The notes beneath the pieces were generated by a model, which saw only the letters and a list, made by a program, of their open reading frames with translations, had not been told where the DNA came from and did no database searches. DNA of 64,000 nt from Ricordea florida. Its lineage: Eukaryota > Cnidaria > Anthozoa > Corallimorpharia > Ricordeidae. Shown here piece after piece: positions 28,459 to 40,010 of the stretch. Location of the stretch: assembly GCA_949710005.1 (NCBI GenBank), contig OX453280.1, forward strand, positions 19,687,262 through 19,751,261. The letters run 5' to 3'. Position numbers and translations under genes: made by a program. Positions within the stretch are counted from its first letter, which is position 1. The number at the start of each line of letters is the position of its first letter.

Positions 28459-29102
28459 CCCAAGTACCGTAATTTGGAAATTGCTTTCCCCAGTCTTTGA
28501 GCTTGCTGACACTGTCTCGCATCCATGGCGCGTCGTAAACCACTTTCATTTGCATCTCTTTGCCACGTTTTGAGCAGAGACGCGTATTTCCCGGTAAGTA
28601 CGTCACACTACTGAAGCCAGTTTGATTTGTTAATTAGGTTTCTTTTGTTTTCCAAATATGGTGCCTGGTAGCTTGAATGCAGCAAGACAAACTGTGTTTT
28701 AAGAGATTCGGGAGATACTTAGACATTTCAAGTCTTAAGAGATTCTGATATAACACTATAACCAGAACACGCTTGAGGGGATCGAAACAAAGAAGGGTTA
28801 AGGTTTTTCAATCTTCATCCCTCGCGAAGAACGTCACTTCTTGTGTTTTTGGGCTCCTCGTTGAGTAAGATCTGAGACACTTTTCAGACGAGCCCATTTC
28901 CTCTCTTTAACCGTTTTATTGCCACAGTTAAACGATGCTCTGTGATTTCGTTTGTTTTCCTTTGTGTGGATTAAGTCATACAGCTGTGACTAATCAATTT
29001 GAAAAACTACTGAACAGTACTGCACTGTAGTACCCGCCAGTTTATTATTCAGTCTGGTTCTACTGTCTGTTTTTTATCCGTGCGTTAGAGCATGTAGTGT
29101 GG
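28459..29102. other. Left flank of E2; one possible small exon
   Basis: A short open start at 28525-28593 (MARRKPLSFASLCHVLSRDA and following) ends exactly at a strong donor, CCG/GTAAGT, and could be a first coding exon; support is weak. A single diverged copy of the 106-bp repeat fills ~28970-29102 and ends at the E2 boundary. Confidence 0.3.
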
Positions 29103-29348
29103 AGAAGTAAAAAACTGAGGGCCTCGGACAAATTGCTTAAAAATCGGTTTTTTATCATTTTTTTTGCACTAGGAATTTGTAATGAAATTAACAGAGATTT
29201 ACCAAGGAATTTTATCAAGTTTTTTTTGTCCTAGGAATTTGACATGAAATTAACAGAGATTTACCAAGGAATTTTATCAAGGATTTATCAGAGATTTAAG
29301 AAAAATAAAATTAAATTATGGTTTAAAGATAAGAAATGAAATTAAAAA
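29103..29348 (+). repeat. E2 left terminal inverted repeat
   Basis: It begins AGAAGTAAAAAACTGAGGGC and contains two copies of a unit with CTAGGAATTTG and AGAGATTTACCAAGGAATTT. It runs to the first start codon; the right copy is at 53577-53825 and differs by about two A residues. It carries TTTAAAGATA near its inner end, related to the E1 terminal-class box. Confidence 0.9.
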
Positions 29349-31118
29349 ATGAGTAGATTAAAAAATATGGATGAATTAAAAGACGTAGAATTGAAACAAA
29401 TTGTAAAAGAATTGCGTGTTGAAGGTCGATCTGATATGCGTAAAGCACAAAAAATCGAAGCATTGCGAGAAATGGGAATCATCACACTTGAAGATTTGGA
29501 AAATTATCGGCAAAGACCAAGACTAATATTTACTGAAGAACTACAAAGACCTATCCCAACTCCTAGAAAAAATATTCCAAATAAACCAAAACCTACTCCT
29601 AGAAAAAATATTCCAAACAAACCAAAAACTACTCCTATCCCCGCTCCTAGAAAAAATATTCAAAACAAACCAAAACCTACTCCTATCCCCACCCCTAGAA
29701 AAAATATCCTAAGCAAATCACAAAAACATATATCAAATTTTAAATTATTCAAAAATTTTGTAAGCGGTGAAATCAAAACGAAAAGGAAAAATTTTATAAA
29801 AAAAGTTATCAAACCTTTAAATGAAAATTTTAAAAAGTTTGTGAATTTTGTAAAACCCTTTATTCCTAAAAAAGTAAAAAATAAAGCAGACAAACTAGCT
29901 AAAAATGTTAAGGAAAGTTATAAAAGAATATTAAATAATCCTGCCCCTCCCACCACCAACCCCCCACCCCCACCTACTCCTGGAAAACCTACTGATACTC
30001 CTCCACCATCCCCCACCCCCGGAACACCTACTGATACTCCTCCACCATCCCCCACCCCCGGAACACCTACTGATACTCCTCCACCATCCCCCACCTACTC
30101 CCGGAACACCTACTGATACTCCTCCTCCCTCACCTACTCCTGGTACACCTAATTATGATTATACACCTGTGAAAATAGAAACAGCAATGAGAGGGTATAT
30201 GGAAACCTATAGGATTTATGGGAATATAGGTGAAGATGAAAGGGTGTTTATCTATAATATTAAACAAAATGTTATTGATCTTATTAATCAGAAAAAGAAA
30301 CCGATCAAGGTGAAATTTATATTAACATGCAATTTTATAAAAAGGTCGCTATTATTAGAACGAATTGATGAAAGAGGTTTTTTTCAATCAGAAGAAGAAA
30401 TTATTACTGAATCAACCAATTTATCAGAATTATACAATATAATGATACATTGTTTACTTGAGAAATTTGAGAAATTTAAAAAGAACAAATCAGGTTGGGT
30501 ATTCGATTGTGTGAAACACTTTGATATACATTTTGATCCATTTAATCCTCTTTCTGGAAGTTCCTATGTACCATTACCAAAAATATTAGCAGACAAAAAG
30601 TCAATTGTTAACCCTAAGAATGAAAATGATAATGAGTGTTTTAAGTATGCAGTAACCAGAGGTGCATTTCCTAAAGATGTTCATCCGGAGAGGATAGATA
30701 AAGAAATGAGGGAAAATTCTAAAAAATTCGACTGGACAGGAATTGAGTTCCCAGTTTCACTAAGAGATATTGACAAGTTTGAAAAGCAAAATCCTAATTA
30801 TATGATTAATGTTCACGGATTTGATAAAGATAAAGGTGAAATATACAATCTAAGAATTAGTGATAAAGAAAGTGGTTATTTGATTCAATTACTTCTGATA
30901 TCGGATGGTGAGGGAAATAATCACTACTGTTGGATAAAGAATTTTGATAAACTTGCTTCATCTCAAGTTGATAAAAATCATCATAATCGCAAATTTTGTG
31001 ATAGATGTTACAACCATTTTCCCACAGAAATATCATTGAAAGAACATAAGGAAAGTTGTAGAAAATATGGTGCGGTTAAGACTGTTTTGCCAAAAGATAT
31101 CAAAGTAGGACTATGGTG

Positions 31119-33114
31119 AACTCGTGGATATGTTTACAAAACAGAGAAAAAAGAAATAATTTAAAAATTACCGAGGTGTTTTTTCAGAGTTGTGATTGAA
31201 TGAACTTGAAGATAATTTTAATAATCTATAATCACAACATAAAAGTGACCAGGGAGCTGAGTAGCTTTTTGAAATAAACATACAGTGAGTACATGACGCC
31301 AATCATTTGACTACACTAGGTATCAGTTATAAGGCAGGTGGCAAGCATACAGTTGTTAAAAAATTTGATAACTTAACATAAGGGTACAGGATTAAATGGC
31401 ACCGAAACCAAATGTAGTTCTGGTATCCTGCTACTCACTGTCTGTGAGTTCAAAGTTTCTAACACATGTAACAGGGTCCTTCTGAATAAGGTCTGAATTT
31501 TGTTGCCATGACATTGCCAATTTTATCATCATTATAGTTTTTGTTGTCTACAAGTCTATTCAATGTATTCAACAGAAATATCCACCTTGATTCTGCAGCT
31601 GATAATGAACAAAACCATGTAGGATAGCCCAGCTGACGAATCATACCAAACAAGTCTTTCTTGCATTTTTGCAAAGTATGTTAGTGATGATCTTAAAATC
31701 CTTAAGACTCTCAATCCTTTATCAAGTTGAATTAGTTTATTTACATTACCATCTCATTTTAGGTTATTAGTGGTATATATATTCAGCGTTGCACTTAAAA
31801 AAAATCACACTTGCCATCATTAATACAGCAATACATATTTGTTTTTATCCTTATAACTTCTTGTTTTTACAATGTAAATATGAGTCACACAACAGTAAGC
31901 AAAACAGGTAAGCCTATTTTTCCAACATGTCTACTTCAACACAATCTAGTTCACTTCAAGGTAAATTCGGAAATCAATACACAGAAAACTTTTCATTGTA
32001 ACGGCTTGTGGTGTATTGTATATAATATAACACTTAATACATTTTCTACATGACTTACTGTTTTCGAACCCTTCAATGACTTTCTTACATTGTAACCTTC
32101 GTGGTTCTCCGTCACGGCAGCCGCCTCCATATTTACAAGTAAATGTTGACATACTTCTTGGCCGTCCCAATACTTCTACAACTCCATTCCTGTTAGTACT
32201 AACACTTAAATCAGTAGAAAAGTCCTACATGCGATGTTTCTTATCCAGGTTGGCCACAGAAGTTCTTCGGTTTCACATCATGGATTCGTCAATTTATTCT
32301 GTTTTCAGTAGTAGTTTCGTTCAATAACGAGTACTCATTTCGCTCATATAAGTTCTCATTCAAGTGCTAATTTCGCTCTATGAGTTCTCACCAAAGCTTA
32401 CTACATTAGCAAGAGATTTTCTCATCTTCAGATCACTTTCGAGCCAACTGAAATTCATATACTGCTTGTAATCTTGGGGGCGGTCGATGGCGGTCGATGT
32501 CGGAAAAGCGAATAGTTATCATCTGTTCACGTTTAGCGCCTGGCCGAGTAAAAGGCTCATGAAATTCAGTCTCCAATTTGGTCATTGTCGTAACTGGAAA
32601 CATTTAAACTCCTTTGGATTTTAGTAAGACCGCTAATGAGGCCCTGTTAGTGAGGTTCTTTATGTCGCGCATCTGAGTTTCAAACCTTTTCACGTCGCAA
32701 TTTCGGAAGGTCGAAGGTCGCTGTCGTAATTTCCCGTGAGCGGCTCGTCGTTCGTCGCCATTTCAGGTCCTTTATGTCGCCGTTTCAAGGCCATGTTGCT
32801 TGTCGAAATTTACCCCTAACAGGGCCTCGCTAATCGTCCTCTTAAGCTACAAAATCATTACAAACTCTGGCAACGGTACGATACACTTTCAGCGTGAACT
32901 TTCATCAACAGACTTCTGCTTCGGTCACGACAATTGTCGTCTTCATATCGGTGCCCCCGAGTTCTATCCGACTAATTACGAAGTGTGTCTACACTGGAGT
33001 GAGTGAGTGAGTGAGTGAGCGAGTGAGTGAGTGAGTGAGTGAGTGAGTGAGTGACAATTTGCATATCGGAGTCCCCACAAAAACTCGCAAATACGCTTCG
33101 CGTATCCACGAGTT
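31119..33114 (-). mobile_element. Helitron-like insertion in the E2 polymerase gene
   Basis: About 2.0 kb of non-Polinton sequence whose ends are inverted (AACTCGTGGATA at 31119, TATCCACGAGTT at 33103-33114). On the minus strand 31459-31674 encodes [25 protein letters not shown], a pattern typical of the Helitron helicase-like N-terminal domain; 31946-32170 may hold another fragment. It is a decayed remnant. The ends do not show clear Helitron termini, so the whole block may be composite. Confidence 0.55.
32997..33054 (+). repeat. GAGT simple repeat
   Basis: About 14 tandem GAGT units with one GAGC, near the right end of the Helitron-like insertion. Confidence 0.95.
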
Positions 33115-35794
33115 AAAAAATGGTAATCCAATGTATATTAAATTTAAACACTTCTTCAAAAAAATGCGAGTACCAATTATGGTGTATGGCGACTTTGAGA
33201 CAACTCCAGAGAAAATACACACATGCTCTCCAGATGAAAGTAAAAGCTTCACCAAAAAATATCAGAAACATACGCCATCTGGATACTGCTTTATAATGAA
33301 GTGTGTTGATGATATCTTATTTAGCCCCATTATTGAGAAATACACTGCTAAATCCTCAGATGAAGATATAGGAAAAATGTTTGTAGATAAATTGGAGGAA
33401 AAAATTAAGGAAGTTTACATTAAGTATATCAAACCAAATAATAAAAAATTCTATTATTATGATAAGGAGAATATGCCAGAAATGGATAAAAAAGACTATG
33501 AAAATGCTACTCATTGTCATATCTGTGAGGGTGAATTGAGAGGAGATAAGGTATTAGATCACTGTCATCTTACGGGAAAGTATAGAGGAGCAGCACATAA
33601 AAAATGTAACTCAGATTATAGAATTCCTAAGTTCTTCCCCGTCTTCTTTCACAATCTAGCCGGATTTGACTCTCATCTTTTTATCAAGAATCTTGGTATA
33701 TCAGAGGGTAAAATAGGCTGTATACCTAATAATGAGGAAAAATATATTTCTTTTACAAAGGAGATTGTAGTTGATAATTTTATAGAAAAAGAAACAAAAA
33801 AGCCGAGAATTGTAAAGAGAACAATCAAATTCTTAGATTCATTTAAATTTATGTCAACCAGTCTTAGCAGTTTAGTTGATAATCTTACTAAATGTGGAAA
33901 TTGCGGGGCGTGCAAACCAGGGGATTGTATGAAGAGATACATAAAAGATAAAAAGGTTATTCAGTATAAAGGTATTGGCAGATGTGAAAAATGTAAGAAT
34001 TGTCTGTTATCTGGAAGTAAGTGTATTTCACCATTAGATAAGAACTTAACTTTAATGAAAAGATACTATAAAGGTGATAAATTAAAGTTATTGTTGAGAA
34101 AGGGTGTATTTCCATATGAATGGTTTGATAGCATTGATAAACTAAACGAAACCCAACTTCCACCAAAGGATGCATTCTATTCATCACTAAACGATGAAGA
34201 TATAACAGAAGATGATTACAAACACGCAAAAAAGGTATGGGAAATCTTTAATATGAAAACAATGAGGGATTATCATGATTTATATCTCATGTCAGATGTA
34301 CTCCTATTAGCAGATGTATTCCCGAACTTTAGAGATGTTTGTCTAAATAATTATAAACTCGACCCCGCTTGGTATTACACAGCACCAGGACTAGCTTGGG
34401 ATGCAGCATTAAGGTTAACAAAAGTGAATTTAGAGTTACTAACTGATGTCAACATGCTACATATGTTTGAGAATGGAGTGCGAGGTGGTGTGGCACAAAT
34501 CTCGAATAGATATGCAAAAGCTAATAATCCATACATGACCCACTTTAATCCTATAGAAATCATAAATTACATTATATATCTCGATGCAAATAATCTATAT
34601 GGTGGAGCAATGAGTAAACCACTACCTACTCATGGTTTTAAAAAGATGAATGATAAAGAGCTTAAAAACTGGAAAAATATACCATGCGCACTAAAGGTTG
34701 ATTTAGAATATCCTCATCACCTTCATGATTTACATAATGATTATCCTCTAGCACCAGAGAGAATTGAGGTTAATGGGGTTGAGAAATTGATACCAAACCT
34801 AAACAATAAGGAAAAGGATGTTGTTCATCATGAAACCTTGAAACTTTATGAAAGTCTTGGACTAAAAGTAACAAAAATTCATGAAGGTATTAAATTCAAA
34901 GAGTCGGCTTGGTTAAAACCATACATTGATTTGAATACCAAACTAAGATCAAAAGCAACAAACGACTTTGAGAAAGATTTCTTCAAACTTATGAATAACT
35001 CTGTATTTGGTAAAACCATGGAAAATATTAGAAAAAGGGTTGATGTACGATTGGTTACAAATGAAAAAGATGCAAATAAATTAACATCAAATCCAAACTT
35101 TCAACATCGTACTATCTTTTGTGAAAATCTGGTTGCTGTTCACATGAAGAAAAAAGAGATAGTATTTAATAAACCTGTTTACTTAGGTATGTGTATTCTA
35201 GATCTAAGTAAAACAATAATGTATAACTTTCACTATAATTATATAAAATCCAAATATGGAGAAAAAGCAAAATTGTTGTTTACAGATACGGATAGTCTTG
35301 TATATGAGATTGAAACAGAAGATTTCTATAAAGATATTAGCCCAGATGTTAGAGAAATGTTTGACACCAGCAATTTTCCTAAAAACCATCCATCAGGTAT
35401 TGAGACTGGTGTGAATAAGAAGGTTATAAATATGTTTAAAGATGAAGCTGGAGGTGGTCAGATAAAAGAATTTGTTGGTCTTCGCCCCAAGCAATACTCT
35501 ATATTGAAGGATGATGGCAAAGAGATAAAAAAGAATAAAGGAGTAAAGTCATCAGTTGTAAAAAATAAAATAGAGCATGAAGATTATAAGAGATGTTTAT
35601 TCAGTGGTGAAGAACAATACAGACGGATGAATGTAATAAGAAGCTATTTACATAATGTTTATACTGAAACTGTAAATAAAGTTGCACTATCTGCTGCTGA
35701 TGATAAGAGAATTATTTGTGAAGATGGAATACATACTTTAGCATACGGTCATTATCGCAGTAACACAGAATTAGGTGGTAACTCAGTATCATAA
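33115..35794 (+). other. E2 polymerase exonuclease/polymerase portion
   Basis: Part of the broken polymerase gene described at 29349-35794. Visible motifs: Exo I YGDFE; endonuclease VII-like insert CHIC..DHCHLTGKYRGAAHKKCN; Exo II HNLAGFDSH; a second Cys-rich cluster (CGNCGACKPGDC, CEKCKNCLLSGSKC); Exo III YLMSDVLLLAD; motif A YLDANNLYGGAMS; motif B NNSVFGKTMEN; motif C FTDTDSLVYE. The order and spacing are those of Polinton polymerases. Confidence 0.88.
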
Positions 35795-36735
35795 GGTACA
35801 ACCTGTAGTTCTTCCCTTACAAAACCACGTCTAGGTCCATCTACTAAATAATACAAAACTGGTTGATTAGGTGAAACAACACTTCTGGAAATATCATAAA
35901 TCTGAATACTCCAAATAGGATCAGTAGCTCGTCTTCGCTCACCACCCTCAAGTTCACCGGGAAAGAGTAAGTATCTAACCCTAACCTCAATTGGTAGCCT
36001 CACTTCATCAAGTCCAACAACTCTTTTATACTTTTTTGGTTCAATATCAACCTCTTTCAGTTTTATAGCTTTATCAGGTTCTTTACCGGTTAATCTCGTT
36101 GGTGTGCTATTCAGAGTTTTTAAAATATCTGGTAATCGTTTCACCCATACTCTAGACCTTTCATCACTAATCATTTCTTGCGCATATTGATGACTAAATA
36201 ATCGTTCACTTAATGTTCTATTTGCTCTTTCAACAAATGCTTGAGCTCTATGGTTTCCAGCTTCACTTCTCTGAATTTTTACATTATGTATATTCATAAG
36301 TTTTGTAACATCACCCATAAATTCTCTTCCAGGATCAACAATTAATGTTTTAGGGTATTTTAACTTTCTGGAATATATTTTTTCAAAAGCTTTGGATATC
36401 TCATGACTTTCTTTTGTGGTTAATGGTTCAGCATCTTTGTATCGACTAGCCACATCAATCACAACCAGAGCATATCGATATGTTTTTCTTCCAACTCTAT
36501 CATGCGGTAAAAATAATAAATCTGCTTGGTGAATATGATTAGGCTTATCCACAGTCCAGTGAGGTCTAGGAATATACTTTGGAGTTGGTAGATATATTTG
36601 CCATATCGCCTGTTTCTCAAGCCATTGTTTAGCCACATCTTCACTTACTTTTGCTTTTTCAGCTAATTTACGAATTGCAGAATATCCTTTCCAATAACCA
36701 AAAGTTGAATAATATATTTTTGATAAGTAACTCAT
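35752..36735 (-). CDS. E2 retroviral-type (rve) integrase
   Basis: A 327-residue protein with the DDE residues D72 (HQADLLFLP), D134 (IVDPGREF) and E169 (AFVERANR), spaced as in E1. It is highly similar to the E1 integrase along its length, apart from a short E1-specific stretch near the N-terminus. It is tail-to-tail with the polymerase gene and divergent from the capsid candidate, with 33 bp between start codons. The two integrases are alike although the DNA ends they must bind are not. Confidence 0.9.
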   Translation of the reverse strand: MSYLSKIYYSTFGYWKGYSAIRKLAEKAKVSEDVAKQWLEKQAIWQIYLPTPKYIPRPHWTVDKPNHIHQADLLFLPHDRVGRKTYRYALVVIDVASRYKDAEPLTTKESHEISKAFEKIYSRKLKYPKTLIVDPGREFMGDVTKLMNIHNVKIQRSEAGNHRAQAFVERANRTLSERLFSHQYAQEMISDERSRVWVKRLPDILKTLNSTPTRLTGKEPDKAIKLKEVDIEPKKYKRVVGLDEVRLPIEVRVRYLLFPGELEGGERRRATDPIWSIQIYDISRSVVSPNQPVLYYLVDGPRRGFVREELQVVPYDTELPPNSVLLR

Positions 36736-36750
36736 TTAAAGATTAATCCA

Positions 36751-36764
36751 AGTATCTTATAAAT
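36751..36764 (+). promoter_or_regulatory. TATA-like box before E2 capsid candidate
   Basis: AGTATCTTATAAAT is identical to the E1 string at 6316. A TTTAAAGATT core also lies in the same short divergent spacer (36736-36745). Confidence 0.45.
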
Positions 36765-36768
36765 CAAT

Positions 36769-37995
36769 ATGACGTCTGAAAAAATTAATCCAAACAGAAT
36801 TCCACGAGAGCCATTTGGTTTGAAAGCAGAATCAACACTTAATCGAATTACTCTCAATCCATCTTCCGCTAATCCTGGAGAAACCTTATATATAAATATT
36901 CCAAAACTTTCTGAGAATTTAGTGATTGTACCTGGAAGTGTATCTCTACTATTTGACTTGGATGTTGATGGGCATACAAATAACACACTCGTGAATAATG
37001 TAGGTAGTAATCTTGTATCTAGACTTAGGGTTCTTTTTGGAGGTGAAACATTACAGGATACTCAAAGATACGATCTATTTCATACCTATCATGATTTATT
37101 TTTACCAGATGAAGATCGCGCTGATAGATTAAAACAAGGTATTTCTTCTGAAAACATGAGGAAGCTCAGGACAAATGCAGGTGATAAGAAAACCCAAGAT
37201 GTTAAGGAAGTGGCTCTTGCATCAGTACATAACACCAAGTATCATATTCCACTAAACCATCCTATTCTAAACGATCACGGAGTTTTCTATCCACGGGGGT
37301 TAGATCATCAACTAATCTTTGAGATTACACTGGCTCCAGTTAATGATATTGTTATTTATTCTGACACAACTAAGACTCCAACATATTCAATCAAAAACCT
37401 TGAGTTGGAATATTCTTGTATTTCAAGCGAATACTTAGCTCGTGAGGCTCACGCAGCTTATCAGGTTGGTAAAGGATTCTTTTATGAAAATGTCACTCTA
37501 CACAAAACTTTTACCATATCCTTAGGCGGTGATAGTGTTATAAATCAGCATATTAATCTACCTAGAAGATCAATGACGGGGATATTATGTTTGTTTACAT
37601 TACCTAGCGCTGGAGGAGCACGTAACTCTGAGTTTTTTTACAATCCAGGTATCACCTCGATCAATATAGATGTTGATGGTGTACCAAATCGTTTATACTC
37701 TAAGGGAATGATACCATCAGACCTATGGGAGTCGATAAAGAAACGTTTCGGAAGAGAGGGTGTAAAGGAAAAGGATTTTTATGCTGATAAGTTTGTTCTG
37801 TGGGTTGATATGAGAACTCACCCTGATAATGGTATTCATGGAGGAGGCCTGGCCTTAAATAATGCGCAAGATGGTGTAAAAATAGAAATTAAAAGAAAAC
37901 AAAGTGGATCTGGTACTATAACCTGTTATATGTTTGTTGTAGCTGATGCGATGATGGAGATTATGAATTCAAACTTACATTCGATAAAGTACTAG
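36769..37995 (+). CDS. E2 probable major capsid protein
   Basis: A 408-residue counterpart of the E1 protein at 6334-7575; about four in five residues agree by eye, including the start MTSEKINPNRIP and the end of the chain. Same place between integrase and ATPase. The capsid role is inferred as for E1. The frame is open. Confidence 0.65.
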   Translation: MTSEKINPNRIPREPFGLKAESTLNRITLNPSSANPGETLYINIPKLSENLVIVPGSVSLLFDLDVDGHTNNTLVNNVGSNLVSRLRVLFGGETLQDTQRYDLFHTYHDLFLPDEDRADRLKQGISSENMRKLRTNAGDKKTQDVKEVALASVHNTKYHIPLNHPILNDHGVFYPRGLDHQLIFEITLAPVNDIVIYSDTTKTPTYSIKNLELEYSCISSEYLAREAHAAYQVGKGFFYENVTLHKTFTISLGGDSVINQHINLPRRSMTGILCLFTLPSAGGARNSEFFYNPGITSINIDVDGVPNRLYSKGMIPSDLWESIKKRFGREGVKEKDFYADKFVLWVDMRTHPDNGIHGGGLALNNAQDGVKIEIKRKQSGSGTITCYMFVVADAMMEIMNSNLHSIKY

Positions 37996-38042
37996 TTTAC
38001 ATGAAATTTAACTTAAAAAACGTAATGTTATAATACAAAATT

Positions 38043-38669
38043 ATGGAGGAATTGAGAGATAAAGTTCCTTTTCATTGCATTATAACAGGTCCAACAAATT
38101 GTGGAAAGACAAAGTACCTCATAGATCAGCTCCGAGGAACATTCCGAAAAGTTTTTGAATACATTGTTTTAATATGTCCGACTTTTTCTAAAAATAAAAC
38201 CTATCATAATTTTGCTAATAAAGATAAACATTTCTATGTATTATCACCCGATGCTAGTAATATTGATGAGATTAACGAGTTATTAACTGATTGTCAAACT
38301 TTATTCTCTGGAACAAATACACTAATAATTTTAGACGATTGTGCTGTTTCGAATGATCTGAAGAAACGATCGAACAAGTTTATAGATTTAGCATTCTCTG
38401 GAAGACATCATGGTTTATCAGTTTGGGTTCTCACTCAGCAATTAACATCGATAGCAAAACCATTCCGTGAAAATGTGGCTTGTGTGGTCTCATTCCATAA
38501 TCCATCACAAAAGGGTATGAAGATGCTTTTCGAAGATTATGGGGGTGATTTAGACTCTGAAACCAGTAAAAAGTTTGTACAACTCCTGAAAACTGAAAAA
38601 TATTCTAGACTATGTTTATGTTTACGTTATCCATTTCAATGTTATTTAGAGATTCCTGCGGTGATTTAA
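38043..38669 (+). CDS. E2 A32/FtsK-HerA-type packaging ATPase
   Basis: 208 residues, the same length as in E1. Walker A is GPTNCGKT (16-23), Walker B LIILDD (94-99), and VWVLTQQL is conserved. It directly follows the capsid candidate. It should energise DNA packaging. Confidence 0.88.
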   Translation: MEELRDKVPFHCIITGPTNCGKTKYLIDQLRGTFRKVFEYIVLICPTFSKNKTYHNFANKDKHFYVLSPDASNIDEINELLTDCQTLFSGTNTLIILDDCAVSNDLKKRSNKFIDLAFSGRHHGLSVWVLTQQLTSIAKPFRENVACVVSFHNPSQKGMKMLFEDYGGDLDSETSKKFVQLLKTEKYSRLCLCLRYPFQCYLEIPAVI

Positions 38670-38700
38670 AAGAATCTATGTTTTATTACAAAATTAAAAT

Positions 38701-39207
38701 ATGACAGAAGTTGAAGATTATATAGAAGAACAACCAGAGGTAAAAGATGTGGTAAAATATAATGATGATATTGAAATAAAACAAGAATCACTAGCTATTC
38801 TCGCATCTCTTGGGACTACAAAGGAATATTTTGGTGTTGATATGAGTCTGGGTGATATTAAGAAACTCACAGAAAAAGACATTGAAAAATATTATAATAG
38901 ATATCAGGTAGTATTAGGTAAGAAAATTAGTGGTGGATTAGTAGATTCATCTCTTCAATTAGTTTCTAAAGTAATTTCTTACATGGTTCCTGTCGATGAC
39001 ATTGATGCGCTTTGTAAAGACTTGAAGAATGATGAGTTGGTTAATCGTGAACTGAAAAACTTTGTAGGTCTCTTAGCATTAAAAGGTGGAAGATTGGTAG
39101 CACTTGCTAGCGGACTATTTCAGGTTGCTAAACACATTAAAATCAACAAAATACAAGAAGTTTCAAACACAATTACAGATGATTCTAACAAAACTGAACA
39201 CAACTGA
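38701..39207 (+). CDS. E2 conserved 168-residue protein, unknown
   Basis: Counterpart of the E1 product at 8261-8788, with the shared signatures EIKQESLAIL, MSLGDIKKL and LVDSSLQLVSK and the hydrophobic LVALASGLFQVAKHIK segment. It is followed by a short repeat of CACAACTGAACATACTACT before the next gene. No family recognised. Confidence 0.68.
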   Translation: MTEVEDYIEEQPEVKDVVKYNDDIEIKQESLAILASLGTTKEYFGVDMSLGDIKKLTEKDIEKYYNRYQVVLGKKISGGLVDSSLQLVSKVISYMVPVDDIDALCKDLKNDELVNRELKNFVGLLALKGGRLVALASGLFQVAKHIKINKIQEVSNTITDDSNKTEHN

Positions 39208-39261
39208 ACATACTACTTAACACAACTGAACATACTACTGGGCATACTACTGAGCACAACT

Positions 39262-39280
39262 GATTTAAAGATTCTTTACT
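39262..39280 (+). promoter_or_regulatory. Internal-class promoter-like box before E2 142-residue gene
   Basis: GATTTAAAGATTCTTTACT lies 17 bp before the ATG at 39298; it matches the internal-class pattern. Confidence 0.5.
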
Positions 39281-39297
39281 TTTGGAAATAAATAATA

Positions 39298-39726
39298 ATG
39301 TCTGAAGAAGTTGTTGAACAAATTACAATGGATCCACCTATTACTAAAAATAAGAAAGCTGTTAAAGAGAAAGATCCTAAAAAGGTTGCAGCTGGTAAGG
39401 CAATGGCTGAAAAAAACAGATTAGCTAGAGAAGCGTTAGCCAGGGAAATGAAACGTGAAAAGGAACAAGCGGAGAGCAAAAATAAAGAAAATTCAAATGA
39501 AGAAGAAGAAAATACAAAAGCATGGATTCCAGAGCTATCTTTTACTACTGTATTATCAATAGTTGGAATAGGGTTTACTGCATTTGACATGTTTATGAGA
39601 TATTATAAAAACAGAATACCTGATTTATCACAAGTTCCAACTAATGTTTCACAAATGTCACAACCTAAAAAGATTCCTGTACCACAACCACCACCCACAC
39701 AGATTCCAAAAATAGGAATGTTATAA
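39298..39726 (+). CDS. E2 142-residue basic protein with one membrane segment
   Basis: Counterpart of the E1 gene at 8826-9263: lysine-rich KEKDPKKVAAGKAM region, membrane helix FTTVLSIVGIGFTAFDMFM, proline-rich tail. No family recognised. Confidence 0.68.
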   Translation: MSEEVVEQITMDPPITKNKKAVKEKDPKKVAAGKAMAEKNRLAREALAREMKREKEQAESKNKENSNEEEENTKAWIPELSFTTVLSIVGIGFTAFDMFMRYYKNRIPDLSQVPTNVSQMSQPKKIPVPQPPPTQIPKIGML

Positions 39727-39735
39727 GGAAAGTAG

Positions 39736-39752
39736 TTTAAAGATTTCTTACT
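39736..39752 (+). promoter_or_regulatory. Internal-class promoter-like box before E2 72-residue gene
   Basis: TTTAAAGATTTCTTACT, one base different from the E1 box before the same gene, 16 bp from the ATG. Confidence 0.6.
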
Positions 39753-39768
39753 GTTTAGTAAAAAAATT

Positions 39769-39987
39769 ATGTCAACTGAAAACAAACTTGTGAAAACTGT
39801 TACTGATTCAGCCGTCATTATCGGATTAGCTGCTGGAGTTGGATATGTAGCTAAAAAAGCTCTGAAAGAATCATTTATGAACGATCCATCCTCAAGTATT
39901 ACAAATTATGCTAAATGGGTAGCTGTATTGTCAGGTAGTATGTACCTAAAAACATATTTAGAGGATCAAAAGATTTTGCCAACTTAA
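39769..39987 (+). CDS. E2 72-residue two-helix membrane protein
   Basis: Nearly identical in length and sequence to the E1 product at 9309-9527 (MSTENKLVKTVTDSAV shared). Two hydrophobic helices. Unknown role in the virion module. Confidence 0.72.
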   Translation: MSTENKLVKTVTDSAVIIGLAAGVGYVAKKALKESFMNDPSSSITNYAKWVAVLSGSMYLKTYLEDQKILPT

Positions 39988-39998
39988 AGATTTTACAT
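39984..39998 (+). promoter_or_regulatory. Partial internal-class box before E2 130-residue gene
   Basis: TTAAAGATTTTACAT overlaps the stop of the previous gene and lies 12 bp before the ATG at 40011. Confidence 0.35.
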
Positions 39999-40010
39999 AT
40001 TGACTAACAA

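Larger units (their letters stand above)
29349..35794 (+). pseudogene. E2 family-B DNA polymerase gene, broken
   Basis: This is the broken replicase gene of E2, of the classic Polinton lineage. The leading part has a SAP-like start (LKDVELKQIVKELRVEGRSD) and proline-rich repeats (PTPRKNIPNKP). The next part has the NECFKYAVTRGAFPKDVHPE-type N-terminal domain and a C2H2-like finger (CDRCYNHF..H). Later parts hold proofreading and polymerase motifs. A ~2-kb Helitron-like sequence is inserted in it. The last codons overlap the integrase tail-to-tail by ~43 bp. The lineage differs from the E1 polymerase: an endonuclease VII-like zinc/HNH insert (CHICEGEL..DHCHLTGKYRG) replaces the Vsr-like domain. 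Confidence 0.85.
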
